NCBI GenBank assembly: GCA_945957495.1
Contig: CAMFLG010000037.1
Coordinates: 1 to 12,906, forward strand
DNA length: 12,906 nt
Direction of reading: 5' to 3'
Source of the DNA: an uncultured Pseudorhodobacter sp.
GTDB lineage: Bacteria; Pseudomonadota; Alphaproteobacteria; Rhodobacterales; Rhodobacteraceae
A model generated the notes under the pieces. That model had not been told where the DNA came from, did no database searches, and was given only the letters and a program-made list of their open reading frames with translations. This document shows positions 1 to 5,813 of the stretch, piece by piece (position 1 is the stretch's first letter; every line of letters begins with the position of its first letter). A program made the translations under genes and the position numbers.

Positions 1-46
1 GGTCTCGTCTGCCAGATACTTTATCGCAGAAGTCAAAGAGACAAGG

Positions 47-111
47 GTAGGGTTTTACCCCACCATCCCCACCCAACCGCCGCCCTGTGGTGGGTTGGAA
101 ACCCACCCTAC
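47..111. repeat. REP-like inverted-repeat element / hairpin
   Basis: GTAGGGT at 47-53 is the reverse complement of ACCCTAC at 105-111, giving 7-bp terminal inverted repeats around a 65-bp stretch. Inside it a tight hairpin has an 8-bp perfect stem (GGTGGGTT 89-96, AACCCACC 100-107) and a 3-base loop. It begins only 11 bases past the stop codon of the minus-strand immunity-like gene, so it could act as a terminator or RNA-stability structure, although no clear T-run follows. The composition (GGGTGGGTT and its complement) resembles short palindromic intergenic repeats. Whether it recurs in the genome cannot be seen from this window. Confidence 0.45.
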
Positions 112-121
112 GCCAATGCGA

Positions 122-879
122 TCAAACCGACTTCATCTTGTAATGCGGCGGCAGGCGCAGCCCGGCTTTCGTGACCTCGTCCTTCAATCTGTCGGACATG
201 TAGAAGGTGGGACCTCTTAGCTTTCGCTCACACCACAGATGCGCATTGCCAATCTCGGCGGTCGCCATAGCCACCCCGGCATACTTAGCCTTGTCTTCTG
301 CCCCACCGACCGATGCGGTATTGCCGGCAGAAACACGGACACATCCCGGATCGCTTTCTTCCAGCCGAAAGGCGTTCAGCCAGCGCCCGACCACCATCAT
401 GTAATGCGGAACCGGGTGCTCTACTCCCTTGGGCAGCAGCACCCGGATCGGGTTGAACTGATGCACGCCAGGCTCCAGCCGCTCGATGATATCCCGAAGG
501 GGTTCAACCACCGCATGCATGCGGTTTGTAAACTTCACGATCGCAGCTTCGCGCTTGTAGACCCGCTCACAGACATACTCGGTGGGCCACTCATGCGGCT
601 GAACCGGATCAAGCGGAGGATGATGCGGGCGGCGAACGCCCAATTCAGCGTGAAACTTATCGGTCACATCGAGCACGTAAGTGGTGAACACTCGGTACGG
701 ATTGCCGTCGCCATCCAGAGGCCGCTCGGACGTAAAACGTAGACCGGAGGATGCTTTGGGGTCAGGCCAGGCCGACGCTCTGCCTTGTAATGTGCCGCAA
801 GAGCCTCCTCGTAGTTGAGAAATTCCCCACGGGGGGAAAATTCGTTGTACTCTGACGCAAACCTGACTGCCCAAACCAT
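122..879 (-). pseudogene. Imm11/DUF1629-like immunity protein gene, frameshifted
   Basis: Two frames together make one protein of about 252 residues. The first frame starts at 879 (MVWAVRFAS..., with AAGGGG eight bases upstream) and reads well through residue 43 (...RRPGLTPK). The remainder (LRFTSERPLDGDGNPYRV...) is in the -1 frame and runs to the TGA at 122-124. The switch falls between about 738 and 760. The second part has the layout expected of the Imm11 (DUF1629) immunity family: a central HQFNPIRVLLP segment, then HLWCERKL followed by FYMSDRLKDEVTKAG at the C-terminus. Members of this family usually neutralise a polymorphic toxin encoded just upstream. The 250-residue frame also has its own ATG at 874, but its first 40 or so residues look like an out-of-frame reading of the first segment. 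Total length is 3n+2, so the gene is one base short of intact, unless the -1 shift is made by the ribosome at CCCAAAG (754-760). The family call is from remembered motifs; a sequencing error is possible. Confidence 0.55.
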
Positions 880-894
880 CTCAAGAACCCCTTT

Positions 895-1080
895 TCACGA
901 AACTGCGGCATTCGACGATCTTGGCGCTGCACCTAACTCCCGCAGCGTCTCGTCGTCCACCAACCCTGCCACCATCGGATGCAACCGCAGGTTACCGCCC
1001 TTTGACACAGTTCTGCAGTTGGCAATCACCCGGCCTGTGGTCGTTTTGTCCGGCGCGATGACATTCGGTGAAGGTTTCGA
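895..1080 (-). pseudogene. possible 3' remnant of a gene upstream of the Imm11-like gene
   Basis: An open minus-strand frame ends with TGA at 895-897, leaving 15 bases before the ATG of the immunity-like gene, with the Shine-Dalgarno sequence of that gene immediately after the stop. This spacing is that of an operon. The last 50-60 residues (...GRVIANCRTVSKGGNLRLHP, then MVAGLVDDETLRELGAA) look protein-like. The part upstream of about 1080 is proline- and serine-rich and looks non-coding, and no long frame continues it. One reading is that this is the C-terminal end of a deleted toxin gene whose immunity gene survived. No toxin motif was recognised, and the frame could be chance. Confidence 0.25.
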
Positions 1081-1141
1081 GGATGAGAGCCAAGGCGGAT
1101 TGGAGGGGGTGTGGGCGGTCATGCGGTTTGCTTTCAGGACA

Positions 1142-1189
1142 GGCGGGGGATGGTTCGGGCAGGATAGCCCCGAACCGGGCTTGCCCGCC
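1142..1189. repeat. nested intergenic hairpin
   Basis: GGTTCGGG (1152-1159) pairs with CCCGAACC (1169-1176) around a 9-base loop. Outside it, GGCGGG (1142-1147) pairs with CCCGCC (1184-1189). A competing short hairpin is CGGGC (1176-1180) with GCCCG (1183-1187). There is no T-run on either side, so it is not a classic terminator. It may be a remnant of a transcript end or a repeat element. Confidence 0.35.
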
Positions 1190-1299
1190 ACCCTTTGGTG
1201 ATTGGCACGGGAAGGGGGCTGTTCGCGGGAGCGCCCCGTGGCGAGGGATTGTCTTGTTGTTTGGAAACAAGGGGATGGCTGTGAAAATTGGGGCAAAGA

Positions 1300-1319
1300 G
1301 GTGCGTGGAATCACGCACC
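1300..1319. terminator. perfect 8-bp hairpin, possible weak minus-strand terminator
   Basis: GGTGCGTG (1300-1307) and CACGCACC (1312-1319) form a perfect 8-bp stem with a GAAT loop. On the minus strand it is followed by TCTTTG and then a TTTT run further on, a weak poly-T context. On the plus strand no T-run follows. It lies about 20 bases upstream of the Fur-box-like palindrome. It could be a terminator for minus-strand transcription or an operator-like palindrome; the role is inferred. Confidence 0.3.
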
Positions 1320-1337
1320 CTGCGCCTGAACATGCAT

Positions 1338-1367
1338 CTGAAATTGATAATCATTTGCATTTATATT
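1338..1367 (+). promoter_or_regulatory. candidate promoter of the cation exporter gene
   Basis: CTGAAA (1338-1343) could serve as a -35 element and TATATT (1362-1367) as a -10 element, with an 18-base spacer, in the most AT-rich part of the region. Transcription would start near 1374 and give a leader of about 60 bases. The -35 match is weak, and the main support is the overlap with the palindrome at 1340-1358. Confidence 0.25.
1340..1358. promoter_or_regulatory. Fur-family (Fur/Mur/Zur) box-like palindrome
   Basis: The 19 bases match the classic Fur box (GATAATGATAATCATTATC) at 15 of 19 positions by hand alignment. The core is the perfect odd palindrome TGAT-A-ATCA (1345-1353), centred on base 1349. 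Seven of the nine base pairs across the centre are complementary. It overlaps the candidate -35 element and spacer of the downstream cation diffusion facilitator gene. Fur-family regulators of alphaproteobacteria respond to iron, manganese or zinc. Which one would bind here, and whether it represses or activates, cannot be told from the sequence. Confidence 0.4.
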
Positions 1368-1433
1368 CAAAGGCTTGCGTGATGGGCTTGCGGCTGTTAC
1401 AGCGCGCGCAACACTCAGAACCCAGAGGCCGGT

Positions 1434-2321
1434 ATGTCTGTTGTCATGAAACTGGCCTTTGGCAGCATTGTCGTTGGCATCGTCGTTCTGGGACTGAAGC
1501 TGTTGTCCTGGCAGATGACGGGTTCGATTGCCCTCTTGTCGGACGCGCTGGAAAGCACGGTGAATGTGGCGACGGCCATTGCGGCGCTGGTTGCGATCCG
1601 GGTCGCGGCCTTGCCTGCCGATGCCAACCACCCCTATGGCCATCACAAGGCAGAGTTTTTCAGTGCTATTCTGGAAGGCGTGATGATCATCATCGCGGCC
1701 ATTCTGATCCTGCATCAGTCCTATCTGGGCCTGATGACGCCCAAGAAACTGGATGCGCCGCTGTCGGGGCTGATGGTGAACGGCCTGGCCAGTGTGATCA
1801 ACGCGGTCTGGTGCTGGGTGTTGATTTCCTACGGGCGCAGGCTGCGGTCGCCCGCGCTGGTGGCGGATGGGCGGCATCTGCTGTCGGATGTGGTGTCTTC
1901 GGTGGGCGTCACATTTGGCGTGCTGATCGCTATTTCAACCGGCTGGGCGATTCTTGACCCGCTGATGGCGGGGCTGGTGGCGCTGAACATCCTGTGGTCG
2001 GGGTGGAAGGTGATGATGGAATCGATGAGCGGGCTGCTGGACGAATCCGTGCCCGATGCCACGCTGGCGGAAGTGCGCGAGATCATCTCGGTAGAGGCGG
2101 TTGGCGCGGTTGAGGCGCATGATCTGCGCACCCGCCACGCCGGTATTGCCACCTTCATCGAGTTTCATCTGGTGGTGCCGGGCGATCTGACGGTGACGGC
2201 GGCGCATGAGATGTGCGACAGGATCGAAGCGGTGCTGAAGGCGCGCATTTCTGGCAGCGTGGTGACGATCCATGTCGAGCCGGAACACAAGGCCAAGCAC
2301 AGCGGCATCATCGTGCTGTGA
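1434..2321 (+). CDS. cation diffusion facilitator (CDF) family metal exporter
   Basis: This 295-residue inner-membrane protein should export divalent metal ions (Zn, Fe, Mn or similar) in exchange for protons. The first 200 residues form the usual six-helix region. Helix 2 carries SDALESTVN (residues 36-44) and helix 5 carries GRHLLSDVVSS with the metal pair H148-xxx-D152. The loop NHPYGHHKAEFF (65-76) is typical of CDF proteins. The last 90 residues form the cytoplasmic ferredoxin-like domain, ending in VTIHVEPEHK. In helix 2 the usual H/D-xxx-D pair is replaced by E40-xxx-N44, a variant that I recall in proteobacterial subgroups of unassigned metal. The start at 1434 has AGAGG five bases upstream. 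The gene stands alone, and the Fur-box-like site upstream suggests metal control. The family call is firm; the metal is unknown. Confidence 0.9.
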   Translation: MSVVMKLAFGSIVVGIVVLGLKLLSWQMTGSIALLSDALESTVNVATAIAALVAIRVAALPADANHPYGHHKAEFFSAILEGVMIIIAAILILHQSYLGLMTPKKLDAPLSGLMVNGLASVINAVWCWVLISYGRRLRSPALVADGRHLLSDVVSSVGVTFGVLIAISTGWAILDPLMAGLVALNILWSGWKVMMESMSGLLDESVPDATLAEVREIISVEAVGAVEAHDLRTRHAGIATFIEFHLVVPGDLTVTAAHEMCDRIEAVLKARISGSVVTIHVEPEHKAKHSGIIVL

Positions 2322-2420
2322 TGCGCATTTGATCGCATTCCTGACAGCATTTTTCATCTGACTTGGCCCGCGCCCTGCGTTAGAAACTGGGAAAATAGCC
2401 GCGTTTCAGGAGACCAGACG

Positions 2421-3065
2421 ATGTTGATTTCCCGCCGTTCCGTGCTGTCGCTGTCCATCGCAGCATTGGCCACGCCCGCCCTGATCCGCCCCGGTTTCGC
2501 CGCAAGCTGCACCTCTTACGCCAGTCTGGAGCGCGGGATTGTCTTTAAGCGCAAGGATGGCACCCGGGGGCTGGCGCGGCGCGAAAGCGATGGGTCGGTG
2601 GTGATCGACTATGTGAACAATCAGGGCGACCGGACCGACCGGCGCACGGTTGTGAAGGGTGTGTTCGAGACCCGGCGCATCTACAGTGACAGCGAATTTC
2701 CGGTGGTCGGGTCGGCGCCGCCAGAGTTTACCTGGAAATACAGCCCCAAGCCGGTGGAGCCCGAGGCGGGCGGCAGTTGGTCTGGCAAAGTGAACGAGTT
2801 GCGCGATGATGTCGGCTATGGCGCCTATATGAAGGAAATCCACAGCCGCAGCAGAACGACCTGGAAAGCGACTTATAGCTTTCTGCAGACGGGCGAGGCG
2901 AATTTTTCCGGCTGCCATTACATGACCTTGCCGGTTGAGGCGGTGTTCACCGGCGAACAGGGCACGCGTACGCAACGCTGGATCTATTTCCCGCAGTTGG
3001 GCTTTGGGATCGAGACGAAGCGCGACGGGGTGGGCAATGGCATCACTTCGATGCAGGCGGCCTGA
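2421..3065 (+). CDS. Tat-exported protein of unknown function (paralog 1)
   Basis: The product is 214 residues. Its N-terminus SRRSVLSLS (residues 4-12) followed by a hydrophobic stretch and GFA-A looks like a twin-arginine signal peptide cleaved near residue 28, so the protein is probably folded before export to the periplasm. C30 at the mature N-terminus and C165 are its only cysteines and could form a disulfide. The residues before C30 do not fit a lipobox well. No known domain was recognised. It is clearly homologous to the 202-residue product at 8746-9354, sharing the blocks GIVFKRKDG, KPVEPEAGGSW, C-H/E-Y, PVEAVF and TQRWIYFPQLGFGIETKR. AGGAG (2408-2412) precedes the ATG by eight bases. 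The stop TGA (3063-3065) abuts the stop of the convergent regulator gene with no gap. Confidence 0.75.
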   Translation: MLISRRSVLSLSIAALATPALIRPGFAASCTSYASLERGIVFKRKDGTRGLARRESDGSVVIDYVNNQGDRTDRRTVVKGVFETRRIYSDSEFPVVGSAPPEFTWKYSPKPVEPEAGGSWSGKVNELRDDVGYGAYMKEIHSRSRTTWKATYSFLQTGEANFSGCHYMTLPVEAVFTGEQGTRTQRWIYFPQLGFGIETKRDGVGNGITSMQAA

Positions 3066-3818
3066 TCAGGCGGCATCTGGCGCAGGCGCGGACAGAATCC
3101 AACGTTTGTCCTGTTCCAGAATGGCCGTCATCGCGGCGCGGGCGGCGGGTGGGTCGCCATGGCCCACCGCATCGGCAAGCGCCTGATAATGCGGCTCTTT
3201 TTCGGACGAAAACTCTGTCAGCCCCGCCGTCAGGCGTGGCGCAATAGCCTGGACCACGCCAAATTCAACAAGGGCAGAGGCCGCACGCAGGAACGGGTTC
3301 TGCGTGGCCTCGCACAGGATGCGGTGAAATTCGAATTCGGCCAGCGCATAGGGTTCGGGCATGGTGGCGGACTGGCTGCGCTGATTTTGCCAATAGACCA
3401 GCATGCGCAACTGTTCGGCGCTGCGCCGTTGCGCGGCAAGGCCTGCGGTTTGCAATTCGATCGTGTCGCGCAATTCGACAAAGCTGGTCAGAAAGGCGGT
3501 GTCGGGGCCGGATTCCTGAATCCAGCCCAGCACCTGCCGGTCAAACAGGTTCCAGCGGTTGCGCGGCAGAACGCGGGTGCCGACCTTGGCGCGCGCCTCG
3601 ACCAAACCCTTCGCCTCTAGCGTTTTCAGCGCCTCGCGCAGCACGGTGCGCGAGACGCCATAGGCATCCATCATTTCCGCATCATTGGGCAGGATCGACC
3701 CCACCGCCTGCCGCCCCGAGGCGATGGCAAGGCCAACCTCGGTGATCACATAGGAATGGTAGTTCTTCGCGCTTTGCCGCCCGGAGAGCGTGCGTACCAA
3801 GCTCCCGGGTTCGCTCAT
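3066..3818 (-). CDS. FadR-type GntR-family transcriptional regulator
   Basis: This 250-residue DNA-binding protein has an N-terminal winged helix (about residues 18-85; helix-turn-helix in DAYGVSRTVLREALKTLEAKG, then LVEARAKVGTRV) and a C-terminal FCD ligand domain (about 110-240). In the FCD metal site E161-xxx-H165 replaces the common D-xxx-H, H210 is present, and the usual third histidine position appears to be isoleucine 233. The start at 3818 lies one base past the stop of the yjfF-like gene (TGA-C-ATG), with a weak GGA about nine bases upstream. An in-frame ATG at 3839 is possible but lies inside that gene and would have a badly placed ribosome site. As the last gene of the sugar-importer operon, it is the likely local repressor, responding to the imported sugar or a breakdown product. 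A sugar-acid regulator such as DgoR or GguR is the nearest kind of relative; the effector is unknown. Confidence 0.85.
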   Translation of the reverse strand: MSEPGSLVRTLSGRQSAKNYHSYVITEVGLAIASGRQAVGSILPNDAEMMDAYGVSRTVLREALKTLEAKGLVEARAKVGTRVLPRNRWNLFDRQVLGWIQESGPDTAFLTSFVELRDTIELQTAGLAAQRRSAEQLRMLVYWQNQRSQSATMPEPYALAEFEFHRILCEATQNPFLRAASALVEFGVVQAIAPRLTAGLTEFSSEKEPHYQALADAVGHGDPPAARAAMTAILEQDKRWILSAPAPDAA

Positions 3819-3819
3819 G

Positions 3820-4797
3820 TCATGTTTTCCAAAAAACATTCCTGGTCGGTGTTGAAGCCGAGAACACCAGCCGTTGCAACAGGATGAACATAAACAATAG
3901 CGCGCCGATGACAATCTTCGTCCACCAGGAGGACAGGGTGCCGTCAAACACGATGTAGGTTTGCACAAGGCCCTGTAGCATGACTCCGATGAAGGTGCCC
4001 GCGACAAAGCCGTAGCCGCCGGTCAACAGGGTGCCGCCGATGACGACGGCAGCGATGGCGTCCAACTCGACCCCCAGCGCGGACAGCGAATAGCCGGCAG
4101 AAGTGTAAAGCGAAAACACGATGCCTGCGAGGCCGGCAAGGGTAGAGGAGAGCGTGTAGATCAGGATGGTGGTGCGCGCGACGGGCACGCCCATCAGCGC
4201 GGCAGAGGTTTCGTTGCCGCCCAGCGCATAGACATAAGAGCCGAAACGGGTGCGGTGGGCCAGGATGATACCTGCGGCAAAGACCGCCAGCATGATCATG
4301 GCGATGATGGTCAGCCGCCCGCCGCCGGGCAGCAGGATGTAGCTTTTCGAGATGCTGGTATACAGGTCGTGCTTGATGCCGATGCTGTCGGGCGACAAGA
4401 CCGAGGCGCCGCCGCGCGCCAGAAACATCCCCGCAAGCGTGACGATGAAGGCGGGCACCTTCAGATAGTGGATGGCCGCCCCCATCACCGCGCCGAAGGC
4501 GGCGGCGATGATCAGCGATATGGCGAAGGCTGCAAATGGGTGCAGGCCGACCCACATGATCAGGATGGCGTTCAGCACGGTGGTAAAGCCGATCACCGCC
4601 CCCACCGACAGATCAATCCCGCCCGAGATGATCACAAAGGTCATGCCGACAGCGGCGATGCCTAGAAAGGCGTTGTCGGTCAGAAGGTTGCCGATCACGC
4701 GGGTGGACAGCATGTTCGGGAATTGCAGGATGGCCGCCATATAGGCCAGGATGAAAATGGCCGTGGTGGCCACAAGCGGGCGCAGCGCGCGGTTCAT
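3820..4797 (-). CDS. yjfF: sugar ABC transporter permease, YjfF type
   Basis: This 325-residue inner-membrane permease is the second of the pair that forms the channel of a galactofuranose-type (CUT2 family) importer. Hydrophobic helices run throughout. Two marks of CUT2 permeases are clear: GMTFVIISGGIDLSVGAVIG (residues 51-70) and LDAIAAVVIGGTLLTGGYG (245-263), the latter near the loop that contacts the ATPase. The start at 4797 was chosen because its ATG overlaps the stop of the ytfT-like gene as ATGA (4794-4797). A longer frame reaching 4854 would lie within that upstream gene and adds a charged, non-membrane extension. Length is close to the E. coli protein. The regulator gene follows one base after the stop. 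Confidence 0.88.
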   Translation of the reverse strand: MNRALRPLVATTAIFILAYMAAILQFPNMLSTRVIGNLLTDNAFLGIAAVGMTFVIISGGIDLSVGAVIGFTTVLNAILIMWVGLHPFAAFAISLIIAAAFGAVMGAAIHYLKVPAFIVTLAGMFLARGGASVLSPDSIGIKHDLYTSISKSYILLPGGGRLTIIAMIMLAVFAAGIILAHRTRFGSYVYALGGNETSAALMGVPVARTTILIYTLSSTLAGLAGIVFSLYTSAGYSLSALGVELDAIAAVVIGGTLLTGGYGFVAGTFIGVMLQGLVQTYIVFDGTLSSWWTKIVIGALLFMFILLQRLVFSASTPTRNVFWKT

Positions 4798-5813
4798 AGC
4801 GGTTTCCTTTTCGGCCCGCGGACGGGCAGGGCAGTGGTGCGGGCGCTGACCCATTGGCTGACCAGGGGCGATTGCAGCACAAGGATCAGGATGATGACGC
4901 CGGATTTCACCACGAGGTTGAATTCGGGCGAGAAGCCGGAAATCAGGATGCCGGTGTTCATTGCCTGAATGATCAGCGCGCCGACCACTGACATCGGGAT
5001 GGAAAACCGCCCGCCCAGCAGAGAGGTGCCGCCGATGACCACGGCCAGAATGGCGTCAAGTTCCAGCCACAGGCCCGCGTTGTTGGCATCCGCGCCGCGA
5101 ATGTCGCCTGCGACGATCAGGCCGGCGGTGGCAGCGCAAAAGCCGCAGAAGGTGTAGACGACCAGCAGCAGCACGCCGCTGGATATACCTGCAAAGCGCG
5201 CGGCAGAGCGGTTTACGCCAACCGCCTCGATCAAGAGACCAAGCGCGGTGCGGCGCACGGCGAGGGTGGCCAGCAGCATCAGGCAGACGGCGATGACCAC
5301 GGGCATCGGCATGCCCAGAAACGCGCCGGTGCCGATAAAGATCAGAACCGGGTCCGAGAAGGTGACGATGGAGCCTTCGGTCACAAGCTGTGCCAGACCG
5401 CGCCCGGCGACCATCAGCACCAGTGTGGCGATGATCGGCTGAATTTCCAGATACGTCACCAGCACGCCGTTCCACAGCCCGCAAAGCAGCCCGACGGCAA
5501 GGGCGGCGGCAACCGCCACAATCGCCGGGCTGCCGGATGTGACCATTACCGCGGCAACGGCGCCCGCGATGGCCATGACGGCGCCGACCGACAGGTCAAC
5601 GCCTTTTGTGGCGATCACGGCTGTCATGCCGATGGCAAGGATGGCCACGGGCGCACCGCGGTTCAACACGTCGATGACGCTGCCGAACAGGCGGCCATCC
5701 TGCCAGGTGATGTCGAAAAAGCCGGGAAAGAGCAGCCAGTTGATGAACAGCACCGCAGCAAGCGCGGCGAATTGCGGGCGCAGCAGGGCACCCTTCCAGT
5801 TCAGGCGTTTCAT
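4794..5813 (-). CDS. ytfT: sugar ABC transporter permease, YtfT type
   Basis: This 339-residue inner-membrane permease pairs with the YjfF-type protein encoded next. It is hydrophobic throughout, with the CUT2 permease block GMTAVIATKGVDLSVGAVMA (residues 62-81) and LELDAILAVVIGGTSLLGG (250-268), where the coupling region to the ATPase lies. The two permeases align in these blocks but differ elsewhere, as expected of a heterodimer. Its ATG overlaps the stop of the ATPase gene as ATGA (5810-5813) and its own stop overlaps the next start the same way, so the three proteins are probably made by coupled translation in fixed proportion. The C-terminus is basic (RGPKRKPL). Identification rests on these motifs plus gene order. 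Confidence 0.88.
   Translation of the reverse strand: MKRLNWKGALLRPQFAALAAVLFINWLLFPGFFDITWQDGRLFGSVIDVLNRGAPVAILAIGMTAVIATKGVDLSVGAVMAIAGAVAAVMVTSGSPAIVAVAAALAVGLLCGLWNGVLVTYLEIQPIIATLVLMVAGRGLAQLVTEGSIVTFSDPVLIFIGTGAFLGMPMPVVIAVCLMLLATLAVRRTALGLLIEAVGVNRSAARFAGISSGVLLLVVYTFCGFCAATAGLIVAGDIRGADANNAGLWLELDAILAVVIGGTSLLGGRFSIPMSVVGALIIQAMNTGILISGFSPEFNLVVKSGVIILILVLQSPLVSQWVSARTTALPVRGPKRKPL

Larger units (their letters stand above)
898..1433. other. gene-poor intergenic region
   Basis: About 535 bases contain no convincing complete gene on either strand. The region holds the possible gene tail at 895-1080, a nested hairpin at 1142-1189, a small TTGTTT/AAACAA inverted repeat at 1257-1270, a perfect hairpin at 1300-1319, a Fur-box-like palindrome at 1340-1358 and the leader of the cation exporter gene. 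Plus-strand frames crossing it have compositions typical of chance frames in GC-rich DNA. It may be a degenerated locus. Confidence 0.5.

Noticed and set aside
239..742. Plus-strand frame of 167 codons opposite the immunity-like gene
   Set aside because: The minus-strand reading gives recognisable Imm11-type motifs, while this frame gives none and is best explained as a shadow.
1202..1957. Long plus-strand frame (251 codons) across the CDF start
   Set aside because: It overlaps the well-supported CDF gene in another frame, and its translation is low in structure and rich in Gly/Arg/Cys, as expected of a shadow frame in GC-rich DNA.
3819..4007. N-terminal extension of the FadR-type regulator to 4007
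   Set aside because: The added 63 residues are Cys/Ser/Arg-rich and lie inside the yjfF-like coding region; ATG 3818 directly follows that gene's stop and gives the normal family length.
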